A stretch of 64,000 nt of DNA, from the NCBI GenBank assembly GCA_029259715.1, contig JAJDEP010000019.1, positions 186,001 to 250,000 of the forward strand, read 5' to 3'. Below are positions 41,088 to 50,124 of this stretch, piece by piece. The stretch comes from Planctomycetota bacterium (lineage in GTDB: Bacteria; Planctomycetota; B15-G4). The first letter of the stretch is position 1, and every line of letters begins with the position of its first letter. Both the position numbers and the translations under genes were made by a program. The notes beneath the pieces were generated by a model that was not told the DNA's origin, ran no database searches, and was given only the letters and a program-made list of their open reading frames with translations.

Positions 41088-42455
41088 ATGCGTTCGCCGC
41101 CGTCTGCCGTCTGCCTCGCTGCCCTGGCCACACTCTTGGCGGCCCTCGCGCCCGCCCCCGTGCCGACGGCGACGACGTCGCCCACACCCGTACCCGCGCT
41201 CGATCCGACACCCTTCGCCTCGCCGGTGACGGACGAACACGCCACCGATGACGACGCACCCACCATCGTGGTGCGCGCCGCGCGACTGCTCGACGTCGTT
41301 GCCGGCAACATGATCGCAGGGGCCGAGATCGTCGTCCGCGGCGACCGCATCGTCGCCGTCAACCCGGCCCGCCTGCCCGCCGACGCCGAGGTGCTCGACC
41401 TCGGCGACGTCACGCTCATGCCCGGCCTGATGGACATGCACACCCACCTCTGCTTCGACCTCGAGGGCGACTGGGAACACCGCGGCATCAAGGAGAACGC
41501 CGCCGCCTGGGCCCTGCGCGGCGCCCGCAACGCGCGCATCACCTTGCACGCCGGCTTCACCACCGTGCGCGATGTGGGCGCCGGGGGCTTCGCCGACATC
41601 GCCCTCATGCGCGCCATCGACGACGGCTTCGTGCCGGGCCCGCGCATCGTCCCCGCCGGTCACAGCCTCGGCATTACGGGCGGACATTGCGATGTCACGG
41701 GCTACGCCCCCGGCATCGCCGAGCAGGACTGGAAGAGCGGCGTCGCCGACGGTACCGACGAGGTGCTCAAGGCCGTGCGCTACCAGATCAAGCACGGCGC
41801 CAAGGTGATCAAGACCTGCGCCACCGCCGGCGTGCTCAGCCACGAGGAAACGGTGGGCGCGCAGCAGTACTCCGACGACGAGCTGGCCGTCATGGTGCAG
41901 GAGGCCGAGCGCCACGGCCTGCGCGTGGCCGCCCACGCTCACGGCACCCAGGGCATCATCGCCGCCTCCAACGCGGGCGTGGCCTCCATCGAGCACGGCT
42001 CGATCCTCGACGACGAGGCCATCGAAACGCTCATCCGCAACGGCACCTACCTCGTGCCCACCACGCACCTGGCCGACGTGCTCGACCTCGACAACCTGCC
42101 GCCGGAGATCCGCGCCAAGGCCGAGTCGGTGCTGCCCATCGCCAAGGACAGCCTGCGCCGCGCCATCGCCGCCGGCGTGAAGATCGCCTTCGGCACCGAC
42201 GCCGCCGTGTATCCCCATGGCGACAACGCCAAGGAGCTGGCCGCGCTCGTCGACCGGGGCATGACGCCCCTCGCCGCCATCCGCTCAGCCACCCTGGCCG
42301 CCGCCGACCTGCTCGGCGTCGACGACCGGGGCGTCATCGCTCCGGGCAAGCTGGCCGATCTCATCGCCGTGCCCGGCAATCCGTTGGACGACATCTCCGT
42401 GACCGAGCACGTGGCCTTTGTCATGAAGGGCGGCGCGGTGGCCGTTCGCTTCTGA
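41088..42455 (+). CDS. Secreted amidohydrolase, imidazolonepropionase-like
   Basis: A 455-aa metal-dependent hydrolase. Signal peptide ending in the ALAPAPVPTATTS region. Metal ligands in order: HxH in DMHTHLCFD, the Lys in GAKVIKTCATAG, His in VAAHAHGTQG and SIEHGSILDD, and Asp in FGTDAAVYPHG. Arrangement and length match exported imidazolonepropionase-like amidohydrolases, many of which act as dipeptidases or peptide hydrolases. Catalytic positions are complete. The ribosome site GAGGAGAAA precedes the ATG. Confidence 0.9.
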   Translation: MRSPPSAVCLAALATLLAALAPAPVPTATTSPTPVPALDPTPFASPVTDEHATDDDAPTIVVRAARLLDVVAGNMIAGAEIVVRGDRIVAVNPARLPADAEVLDLGDVTLMPGLMDMHTHLCFDLEGDWEHRGIKENAAAWALRGARNARITLHAGFTTVRDVGAGGFADIALMRAIDDGFVPGPRIVPAGHSLGITGGHCDVTGYAPGIAEQDWKSGVADGTDEVLKAVRYQIKHGAKVIKTCATAGVLSHEETVGAQQYSDDELAVMVQEAERHGLRVAAHAHGTQGIIAASNAGVASIEHGSILDDEAIETLIRNGTYLVPTTHLADVLDLDNLPPEIRAKAESVLPIAKDSLRRAIAAGVKIAFGTDAAVYPHGDNAKELAALVDRGMTPLAAIRSATLAAADLLGVDDRGVIAPGKLADLIAVPGNPLDDISVTEHVAFVMKGGAVAVRF

Positions 42456-42465
42456 ACGGGCGGTC

Positions 42466-42999
42466 CTAGTTGGGGCGGCGGAAGGTGAAGACCTCGCTCT
42501 TGCCCCGGTACTGCACGGCAATCTTGTGCTCGTCCTCGGACGTGGCCAGGACGTGAATGCCGAGCGGGCGGTTGCGGCGGTCGTTGTTCGTCGGGCGCGA
42601 GCGCAGCTGAGTGGACCCGCCCGTCCCGACCCGGTTGCGCACCTCGACCTTGCGGTTGCTCCCGTCGTCGAAGATCGAGAGGACGTGCTCGCTGTCGGCG
42701 CTGATGGGATAGTCGATGTGTTGCCCGCCGGGCAGGGCCGAGACCAGGGTCCAGTCGTCACGGGCCTCGACGTAGACCTTCACCTCGTCGACGACCAGCG
42801 CCTGGGTCGGGTTGATGGAGAGGATCATCGACGGCTCGACGGTGCCGAGCACGATGGGGCACTGCCCGAATTCGAGCTCGGTGGAGCCGGCGTCAAAGGC
42901 GGCTTCACTCGACGTGCCCGCCGTGAGGGCGCCGAGCGCCAGCAGCGTGGCCGAGGCCAGCGACACGAACAGCGGGGAACGATACGAAGAAGTCGACAT
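42466..42999 (-). CDS. Exported hypothetical beta-rich protein (177 aa)
   Basis: A signal peptide (LFVSLASATLLALGALTAGT) precedes a beta-rich domain with no recognised motif (MILSINPTQALVVDEVKVYV, IGIHVLATSEDEHKIAVQY-type strands). It is convergent with the amidohydrolase (10 nt between stops). The single Cys in ELEFGQCPIV might be unpaired. I cannot name a family. Confidence 0.65.
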   Translation of the reverse strand: MSTSSYRSPLFVSLASATLLALGALTAGTSSEAAFDAGSTELEFGQCPIVLGTVEPSMILSINPTQALVVDEVKVYVEARDDWTLVSALPGGQHIDYPISADSEHVLSIFDDGSNRKVEVRNRVGTGGSTQLRSRPTNNDRRNRPLGIHVLATSEDEHKIAVQYRGKSEVFTFRRPN

Positions 43000-43086
43000 G
43001 GCTCGGGCTCCGGGTGGTTCGTCGGTGCCGGCCATCCTGCCCACGGCGTCGGGCCATTCTCAAGCGTGAGGGCTCACGCCCCGCGG

Positions 43087-46000
43087 CTAGCGATCGAGAG
43101 GACGCGCCGGGCGGACGCCCAAAGTGCCGTAGCGTTTGTCCGGGCCGAGGCTGTAGCGCTGCGCCACGCGGAGCGTGTGCGGCGACTCGCCGAAGCCGCC
43201 GCCGCGAAAACTCCGATTCCACCAGTACTCGGGCTCGATCAGCCCGGTCCCATCCGTCGCAAACTCGGACTCGGCGTAGGAGCCGTACCAGTCCGCGCAC
43301 CACTCCGACACGTTGCCGAGCATGTGGTGAAAGCCCCAGGCATTGGGGCGCTTGGTGTCCACCGGGGCGTGGACGGCCCAGCCGTCATCCCAAGGCATGG
43401 TCGCGGGACCCAGGTCACGAGCCCGCTCGAAGGCGCGGTCCTGGAAGTTGGCCGCTTCGACGCCGGCCTCGATCGCATCGCCCCACCAGCGGACCGTATC
43501 GGTGCCGGCCCGGGCCGCGTATTCCCACTGGGCCTCGGTGGGCAGCACCAGGCTCCAGAGCGCGAGACGCGCCGCCGACTCCTCCCAGCTCACGTTCTCG
43601 ACCGGGTGCGTCCGCGTCACGCGCGCCGACCACATCGGGTCGCGAGCCGCGAAGAACTCGCTCGGGTTGCGGCCCGCGAGTCGCGTCCATTGGGCCTGGG
43701 TCAGCTCGTGCTTCGCCAGGAAGAACGGGTCGAGGACGCCCGGCGACTGGACCGGCCGTTCGCTGCCCGACGCGCCGGGGTCGTAGTAGGGCTTTGCGGG
43801 ATCCGACTGGGCGCCCATGACGGCCTCGCCACCCGGCACGAGCACGAGCACCAACCCCGTCTCCGGGGTGACGCGCAGGTCGCCCGCCCGGTCGAACACC
43901 GGCGCTTCGCCCGACAGCACGTGCTGGAATTCCCACAAGCCCGTGTGCGGGTCCTGCCGCAGAGGCAGCAGGCCGATCTGCTCGCCGATGACCAGACCAC
44001 CGTAGAGCGGGCTGGCCTCCGCGTCGGCGATGGACGCGATCGCGGTGCGCCAGAGCTCCCGGTGGGCATCGACGGACTCGGTCACGAGGGCCAGTGACCG
44101 GTCCCGCCGCCGGCTGACCTCGTCGATGAGGCCGCCTCCATCACGCTCCAAGCGCAGGGCGTGGCCCGCAAGGGTCGCCAGAAAGTCGTGCTGCTCCTGG
44201 ATCTCGCTGTCGTCGAACGGCCAGGTGCGCCGCTTCTCCACCTGGCCGGAGAGGCGTTCGATACGCGCGTCGAGCGCCTCGATCTCGGCCGGCAGGATCG
44301 CGCGCGCCTGCCGCACCCATTGCATCCACCACTCCGCGCTCGAGAGCGAGGCCAGGCGCGCGAGTTCCTCGCCCCGCGTGCGCTCCTCCGGCAGGGGGCG
44401 GATGTCGACGACCCGCTCGGCCCAGTGTTGCATCCAGTCCGGCTGCCGGGCGGCCTCTTCGAGGGACCGCGCGTCCTGCAGCTGTTGCGCGAATTCCTTG
44501 CGCATGTTGCGCGCAAGATCCAGCGCGATGCGATCGGGGTGGCTCCGGCGGTCCCGGCGGGCGTCCTCGTCCGAGTACGGTCGGGCGGAGCGGCGCAGGT
44601 GCGCCAGTTTCTGCTCGAGGTCGTCGGGCAAGGATGCCACGAGAGCCTCGGCCCGGCCGATCCAGTCCGCCATCGCCTCGGCATGATCGGGGTGGACCGG
44701 CCACGACGCCTCGGCCTGGGCGATGAGCTCGGCGGCCGCGCCGCTCGCGCGCTCCTCGGCCAGGCGCGCGGCGGACCGGGCCGCGTCGCGCTGCGCGAGA
44801 GCGTAGAGCGATCCCGCGCCGAGCACGACCACCACCAGGGCCGCGAGCGCCACGGCAAAAGGCCGGTTGCGCTGCACCCAGCTCTTGAACTCGGCCACGG
44901 GGCCGGTGCGGTAGGCACGCACGACGCGGTTCTCGAGGTACGCGCGCAGGTCGTCCGCCATGGTCTCCATGCTCGCGTAACGTCGCGACGGCTCGCGCGC
45001 CATGGAGCGCTCGCAGATGGCCACGAGCGGCGGCGGGATGTCGCGGTCGATGCGCGCGAGGGGCTCGGGCGGTCCGGCCAGGACCCGGCGCCAGATGTCC
45101 TGCGGCGTCGGCGTCTCGAGCCGCGACGTGTAGGGCATGCGCCCGGCGAGCAGCTCGTACAGGATCGCGCCGACGCTGTAGACGTCCGAGGCCGGACCGA
45201 CGAGGTCCATCTCGCCGCGGGCCTGCTCGGGCGACATGTAGGCGGGGGTGCCGACGACGTCGCCCTCCATGGTGTTGAGCGGGCTGTCGGGCAGGGCCTC
45301 CCCCCGCTCCTGCCGTTCGGTCATCACCCGCGACGTTTCGCCCAAATCTGCGTCCTGGTCGCCGTCCCGGTCGGCGTCCCGGCCGTCGCCCACGCCCGAG
45401 GGTTCGCTGTCACCCGCGCCGACAGATTCGCCGTCGCGTCGCAGCACCCGCGCGAGCCCCCAGTCCATCACGTAGGTCTCACCGAAGCGCCCCACCATGA
45501 TGTTGCTGGGCTTCAGGTCGCGGTGCACCACCCCCTTGCTGTGCGCGTAGGCCGTCGCCTCGCACACCCTCAGGATCACGCCGAGGGCGCGAGTGAGACT
45601 CCAGCCGCCGGCGCCGCTGGCCACGTCGACGAAAAGCGCGCGCAGGTCGCGCCCCTCCACGAGTTGCATGGTGAAGTAGAGCTTGCCGAGTCGATCGACG
45701 CCCAGCTCGTGCACCGGCACGATGCCCGGATGCTCGAGCTGCGCCGAGACCTGCGCCTCCTCGAGGAAGCGCCCGACCATGCGGTCCTCGCTGGTCGCGT
45801 CCCGGGCCGCCGTGCCGCGCTCGTCCGCCGACAGCAGCACCTTCTTGGCCAAGGCCCGCCGCAGGTGCTGGTCCCACACCTTGACGATGGCGCCCATGCC
45901 GCCCCGCGCCACCTCGCCCTTGTAGAGGTAACGGTCCTCCTCGCGGCGGGTCGCACCCAGCCGGTCGATGAGATCGTTCCAGGCCGGTCCCTCGGACGCC

Positions 46001-46284
46001 TCGGGATTGGTGTCGAGGCTGAACTCATCGATGCCCTGCGCCCGGCGTTCGGCGCGCAGCAGGTCCGCAAAAGTCGACGAGTTGGGCGTGTCGGTGCCGC
46101 GCACCGTTTCGATGCACTTCCAGTCGTCGAAGACCCGGCGCAGGGGCACCTGCAGGTCGGCGGCCTTGGTGGCACAGAATTCGGAGAACGACAGGGCCTC
46201 GCCCGACTCGATGCGGTCGAGGTATTCGGCGAAGGCCGCGGCCACGTCCTGGAAGGCAGGGGGCCATCCGTCGGATGAAGTCAT
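43087..46284 (-). CDS. Ser/Thr protein kinase with formylglycine-generating-enzyme-like domain
   Basis: A 1065-aa membrane receptor kinase. Kinase domain about 118-440: glycine loop GEVARGGMGAIVKVWD, catalytic Lys in RRALAKKVLL, VVHRDLKPSN (His254-Arg-Asp), and DWG at 274-276 instead of DFG, common in planctomycete kinases. A transmembrane helix (PFAVALAALVVVVLGAGSLY) follows. The extracytoplasmic part has a long coiled region, then a C-terminal FGE/SUMF1-like domain: GSERPVQSPGVLDPFFLAKH, LPTEAQWEYAARAG, MLGNVSEWCADWYG and SFRGGGFGESPHTLRVAQR. The FGE-type region lacks an obvious active-site Cys pair and is probably a binding fold. GGGAGG precedes the start. Divergent from an amidase. Confidence 0.9.
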   Translation of the reverse strand: MTSSDGWPPAFQDVAAAFAEYLDRIESGEALSFSEFCATKAADLQVPLRRVFDDWKCIETVRGTDTPNSSTFADLLRAERRAQGIDEFSLDTNPEASEGPAWNDLIDRLGATRREEDRYLYKGEVARGGMGAIVKVWDQHLRRALAKKVLLSADERGTAARDATSEDRMVGRFLEEAQVSAQLEHPGIVPVHELGVDRLGKLYFTMQLVEGRDLRALFVDVASGAGGWSLTRALGVILRVCEATAYAHSKGVVHRDLKPSNIMVGRFGETYVMDWGLARVLRRDGESVGAGDSEPSGVGDGRDADRDGDQDADLGETSRVMTERQERGEALPDSPLNTMEGDVVGTPAYMSPEQARGEMDLVGPASDVYSVGAILYELLAGRMPYTSRLETPTPQDIWRRVLAGPPEPLARIDRDIPPPLVAICERSMAREPSRRYASMETMADDLRAYLENRVVRAYRTGPVAEFKSWVQRNRPFAVALAALVVVVLGAGSLYALAQRDAARSAARLAEERASGAAAELIAQAEASWPVHPDHAEAMADWIGRAEALVASLPDDLEQKLAHLRRSARPYSDEDARRDRRSHPDRIALDLARNMRKEFAQQLQDARSLEEAARQPDWMQHWAERVVDIRPLPEERTRGEELARLASLSSAEWWMQWVRQARAILPAEIEALDARIERLSGQVEKRRTWPFDDSEIQEQHDFLATLAGHALRLERDGGGLIDEVSRRRDRSLALVTESVDAHRELWRTAIASIADAEASPLYGGLVIGEQIGLLPLRQDPHTGLWEFQHVLSGEAPVFDRAGDLRVTPETGLVLVLVPGGEAVMGAQSDPAKPYYDPGASGSERPVQSPGVLDPFFLAKHELTQAQWTRLAGRNPSEFFAARDPMWSARVTRTHPVENVSWEESAARLALWSLVLPTEAQWEYAARAGTDTVRWWGDAIEAGVEAANFQDRAFERARDLGPATMPWDDGWAVHAPVDTKRPNAWGFHHMLGNVSEWCADWYGSYAESEFATDGTGLIEPEYWWNRSFRGGGFGESPHTLRVAQRYSLGPDKRYGTLGVRPARPLDR

Positions 46285-46516
46285 GCCGTCCTCCCGTTGC
46301 CGATGCCCCGGCTACGCCGGCCCTCCGGGAGGCCTTCCCTCCGGATCGCCGGCGTGCGATTGTAGTCGGTTCACCCAGCAATCAGAGGCTTCGATGAGCT
46401 CCGACACCTCTCTTCCGACCCGCGACACACGAAGCCTCGCCCTGCGTGGAGAGCCCTCCATGGGCGCGGGTCCCGACCGACTCGCGGACAAGCTCGCGGA
46501 CGGCTGAGTCAGCCTC

Positions 46517-48250
46517 GTGCGCCGCTGCCTGCTCGCCACCTCGTTCCTCTTCGTCCTGGGCTGGTGCGGCCCGGCCGCCATGACCCAGCAACCACTGCCA
46601 CCCACTGATCCAACTGATCCGGCGGATCCGACCGATCCGGTCGAGCCGCAGGGCCCGCCGCCGCCGCCCCGTGCTGATCGCGACGCGGTCGCCGCCGCCG
46701 GCAGCCTCGCGGGACTCGACTTCAGCGCCGACGAGCTCGACCTGATGCTCGCCGACGTGGCCGCCAACCTGGCGTCCTACGAAGCGCTGCGCGCCCGGCC
46801 GCTCGACAACTCCGTGCCGCCGGCCCTCGCCTTCACGCCGCTGCAGGCCGGCATCGAGGTCGAGCCCTGGCTGCCGCCGGACACGCCGCTCGTGCTGCCC
46901 GATGCGGTGCGTCCCGACGACCTCGAGCAGCTCGCCTTCGCCGACATCCCCACCCTGGCCGCGTTGATCCGCGCCCGGGAGGTGAGCTGCGTCGAGCTGA
47001 CGACGATGTTCCTCGCGCGCCTGCGGCGCCTGGACGAGACGTTGCACTGCGTGATCACCTACACCGACGAGCGCGCCCTCGCCCAGGCCGCCGAGCGGGA
47101 TGCCGAGCTGGCCGCCGGGCAATGGCGCGGCCCGCTGCACGGCATCCCCTGGGGCGCCAAGGACCTGCTCGCCACCAAGGGTTACCGCACCACCTGGGGC
47201 GCCAAGCCCTTCGAGGACCAGGTCCTCGATGTCGATGCGACGGTCGTGCAACGACTCGACGAAGCCGGCGCCGTCCTCATCGCCAAGCTGACCCTCGGCG
47301 CCCTCGCCTGGGGCGACGTGTGGTTCGGCGAGACCACCCGCAACCCCTGGGACCCGTCGCGGGGGAGCAGCGGCTCGTCGGCCGGCCCGGCCTCGGCCGT
47401 CGTCGCGGGCGGCGTTGTCTTCGCCATCGGCAGCGAGACCCTGGGCTCGATCATCTCGCCCTCGGAGATCTGCGGCGCCAGCTCGCTGCGCCCCACCTTC
47501 GGGCGGGTGAGCCGGCACGGCGCCATGGCCCTCTCGTGGTCGATGGACAAGCTGGGCCCCCTGTGCCGCTCGGCCGGCGACGCGGCCCTCGTCTTCGCAG
47601 CCCTGCACGGCCCGGACGGCCACGACCTGACCGTCGTCGATCAGCCCTATCGCGTGCCCGGCCCCACCGACGTATCCGGCTGGAAAGTCGGCGTGCTCGA
47701 GGCGCCCTTCGAGGGCCAACCCCACCTGCAACCGGTGCTCGTCGACCTGATGGAGCTGGGCGTCGAGCTCGTGCCGGTGCGTTTGCCCGACTATCCCGTC
47801 GAGGCCATGCTGATCACCCTCACGGCGGAGGCGGCCACGGCCTTCGACGACCTCACCCGCGACGGACGCGACGACGCGCTCGTGCGCCAGGTCAACCAGG
47901 CCTGGCCCAACGTATTCCGGGTGGCGCGGCTGATCCCCGCCGTCGAGTACCTGCGCGCCAACCGACTGCGCACGCGCCTGTGCCAGGACATGGACACGCT
48001 CATGCAGGACGTCGTGGCCATCGTCCATCCCAGCTTCGGTTCGTCGGCGCTGGAGCTGGCCAACCTGACCGGACACCCGGCGGCGATCATGCCGGCGGGC
48101 TTCCGCGGTGACGGCACGCCCTATGGCGTGACCTTCACCGGGCGCCTCTTCGACGAGGCCCGCCTGCTCGCCCTCGCTCAGGCCTGGCAGGACCGCAACG
48201 CGTACCATCGCCGCCACCCCGATGTGCCTCTCACCGGAGACACCCGATGA
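46517..48250 (+). CDS. Secreted amidase-signature hydrolase
   Basis: A 577-aa member of the amidase signature family. GTG start with a signal sequence (LLATSFLFVLGWCGPAAM), then a Pro-rich linker. The Ser-cisSer-Lys triad is present: Lys in IPWGAKDLLATKGYRT, and the double-serine block SRGSSGSSAGPASAVVAGGV. GatA-like sequence follows, but no GatB/C neighbours and a signal peptide argue against tRNA amidation; an extracytoplasmic amidase is likelier. It is coupled by ATGA to a YtcJ-type amidohydrolase. Confidence 0.87.
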   Translation: MRRCLLATSFLFVLGWCGPAAMTQQPLPPTDPTDPADPTDPVEPQGPPPPPRADRDAVAAAGSLAGLDFSADELDLMLADVAANLASYEALRARPLDNSVPPALAFTPLQAGIEVEPWLPPDTPLVLPDAVRPDDLEQLAFADIPTLAALIRAREVSCVELTTMFLARLRRLDETLHCVITYTDERALAQAAERDAELAAGQWRGPLHGIPWGAKDLLATKGYRTTWGAKPFEDQVLDVDATVVQRLDEAGAVLIAKLTLGALAWGDVWFGETTRNPWDPSRGSSGSSAGPASAVVAGGVVFAIGSETLGSIISPSEICGASSLRPTFGRVSRHGAMALSWSMDKLGPLCRSAGDAALVFAALHGPDGHDLTVVDQPYRVPGPTDVSGWKVGVLEAPFEGQPHLQPVLVDLMELGVELVPVRLPDYPVEAMLITLTAEAATAFDDLTRDGRDDALVRQVNQAWPNVFRVARLIPAVEYLRANRLRTRLCQDMDTLMQDVVAIVHPSFGSSALELANLTGHPAAIMPAGFRGDGTPYGVTFTGRLFDEARLLALAQAWQDRNAYHRRHPDVPLTGDTR

Positions 48251-50124
48251 CCGCCGCCCGTCCGCGCCCCGTCTGCCTGCGTCGCCCCCGCCGCCCGGCC
48301 GCTCCGCTGTGTCTGGTGGCGGCACTGCTCGCCCTGTGCGCCTGCTCGACCGCCGCCGACATGGTGCTCACCGGCGGCCGCATCTACACCCTCGACGAGC
48401 GCGCGCCGGTGGTCGAGGCCGTCGCCATCCGTAACGGTTTCGTGGTCGCCACGGGCAGCGACGCCGACATCGAGGCCTTCGTGGGCGCGTCAACGCAGGT
48501 GCTGTCCCTCGGCGGGCGGACCGCCGTCCCCGGCTTCGCCGACAGCCACCTGCACCTGATGGGCCTCGGTGAGAGCCTGAGCAACGTCGACCTCGTGGGC
48601 ACGACCAGCTTCGACGAGGTGGTGGCCCGGGTCTCCGAGCGGGCCGCCCAACTGCCCGCCGGCAGCTGGGTGCGCGGTCGCGGCTGGGACCAGAACGACT
48701 GGCGCGACACCGCCTTCCCGCGCCACGAGCGCCTGAGCGGCGCGGTGCCGCGCCATCCGGTGGTGCTCGAGCGCATCGACGGTCACGCCGTGCTCGCCAA
48801 CGCCGAGGCCATGCGCCTCGCCGGCGTCGGCCCCGACACCAAGGCCCCCGCGGGCGGGTCGATCCTGCGCGACGGCAACGGCTCACCCACCGGAGTCTTC
48901 ATCGACAACGCCTGCGCCCTCATCGAGCACGCCGCCCCGGCCGCGGACGTCGAGGCCCGACGCGAGGCCGTGCGCCGTGCCCAGGCGTTGCTGCACAGTC
49001 GCGGTGTCACATCCGTCCACGATGCCGGCGTCGACGAGGCGACCCTCGACCTCTACGTCGCCATGGCCAAGACGGGCGACTTCTCCCTGCGCAACTACGT
49101 CATGGTGCAACCCGACGGGTTCCGCCGCGACACCCAGGGCAACGTCGAAATGCAGCGCGTGCGCTGGCTGACCCCCATGGTCAACCTCGACGGACGCGGG
49201 CGCATCGACAAGCGCGCCATCAAGCTCTCCGCCGACGGCGCCCTGGGCTCACGCGGTGCGGCGCTGATCGAAGCGTACGACGACGACCCGGGCAACCACG
49301 GTCTCAACCTCGTGTCTCAGAGGGACATCACCGCCTTCGCCGCCGAGGCGCTGCGCCGGGGCATGCAGCTGTGCGTCCACGCCATCGGCGACCGCGCCAA
49401 CCGCGCCGTGCTCGACGCCTTCGAACAGGCCTTGCGGCAGGTCGAACCGCGCCGCCGCGGCATGGCCAGCTACGCCAGCGGCGACCGGGACCTCCAGACG
49501 GCCTACGGCCGCAAGTGGGGCGTGCACGACGAGATCTTCGGCCGCCACGGGACCAACGGCAACAGCAATGAACTCCTCGGGCCGGTGCCTCAGGAGCACC
49601 GCTTCCGCATCGAACACGCGCAGGTCCTGCAGCGCGCGGAGATCGACCGCTTCTCGGAGCTGGGCGTGATCCCGTCCATGCAGGCGCAGCACCAGACCTC
49701 GGACATGCCCTGGGCCGACGAGCGCATCGGGAAACGTACGGTGGGGGCGTATGCGTGGCGCAGCCTGCTCGACACCGGCGTGATCATCGCCGGTGGCAGC
49801 GACGCGCCCGTCGAGCGCCCCGACCCGCTAGTGGACTTCCACGCCGCCGTGACGCGCAGCGACGCGTCCGGGCAGCCGCTCGGCGGGTGGCATCCGGAGC
49901 AGCGCATGACCCGCGAGGAGGCGCTCAAGCACCTGACCCTGTGGCCGGCCATCGCCTCCCACAACGAACTGCGCATGGGCCGCATCGCGCCGGCCATGGT
50001 GGCCGACATCGCCATCCTCAGCGGCGACCCGATGCAGGTCCCCGAGGCCGCGCTGCTCGACCTGCGCGTCGACGTGACCATCTTCGACGGCCAGGTCGTC
50101 TACCAGCGTTCGGGCGCCCCGTAG
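48247..50124 (+). CDS. YtcJ-family amidohydrolase lipoprotein
   Basis: A 625-aa exported metal-dependent hydrolase. Lipobox LLALCAC. The HxH metal site ADSHLHLMGLGESL, then the long YtcJ-type insertion (WVRGRGWDQNDWRDT), the conserved Lys/His region AIKLSADGALGSRG and CVHAIGDRANRAVLDAFE, His in RIEHAQVLQ, and the terminal Asp in AGGSDAPVERPDP. YtcJ-like proteins hydrolyse amides of unknown physiological substrate. The ATG overlaps the amidase stop. The 3' end overlaps the convergent fusion gene by 25 nt. Confidence 0.9.
   Translation: MTAARPRPVCLRRPRRPAAPLCLVAALLALCACSTAADMVLTGGRIYTLDERAPVVEAVAIRNGFVVATGSDADIEAFVGASTQVLSLGGRTAVPGFADSHLHLMGLGESLSNVDLVGTTSFDEVVARVSERAAQLPAGSWVRGRGWDQNDWRDTAFPRHERLSGAVPRHPVVLERIDGHAVLANAEAMRLAGVGPDTKAPAGGSILRDGNGSPTGVFIDNACALIEHAAPAADVEARREAVRRAQALLHSRGVTSVHDAGVDEATLDLYVAMAKTGDFSLRNYVMVQPDGFRRDTQGNVEMQRVRWLTPMVNLDGRGRIDKRAIKLSADGALGSRGAALIEAYDDDPGNHGLNLVSQRDITAFAAEALRRGMQLCVHAIGDRANRAVLDAFEQALRQVEPRRRGMASYASGDRDLQTAYGRKWGVHDEIFGRHGTNGNSNELLGPVPQEHRFRIEHAQVLQRAEIDRFSELGVIPSMQAQHQTSDMPWADERIGKRTVGAYAWRSLLDTGVIIAGGSDAPVERPDPLVDFHAAVTRSDASGQPLGGWHPEQRMTREEALKHLTLWPAIASHNELRMGRIAPAMVADIAILSGDPMQVPEAALLDLRVDVTIFDGQVVYQRSGAP

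Noticed and set aside
43087-43900. The FGE-like domain as a true sulfatase-activating enzyme
   Set aside because: I see no Cys pair at the expected sites and no sulfatase genes nearby; a binding role is likelier.
46394-46507. A 37-codon plus-strand reading frame between the kinase and amidase genes
   Set aside because: No ribosome site, a sequence without fold features, and it sits in a divergent promoter region; chance frame in high-GC DNA.
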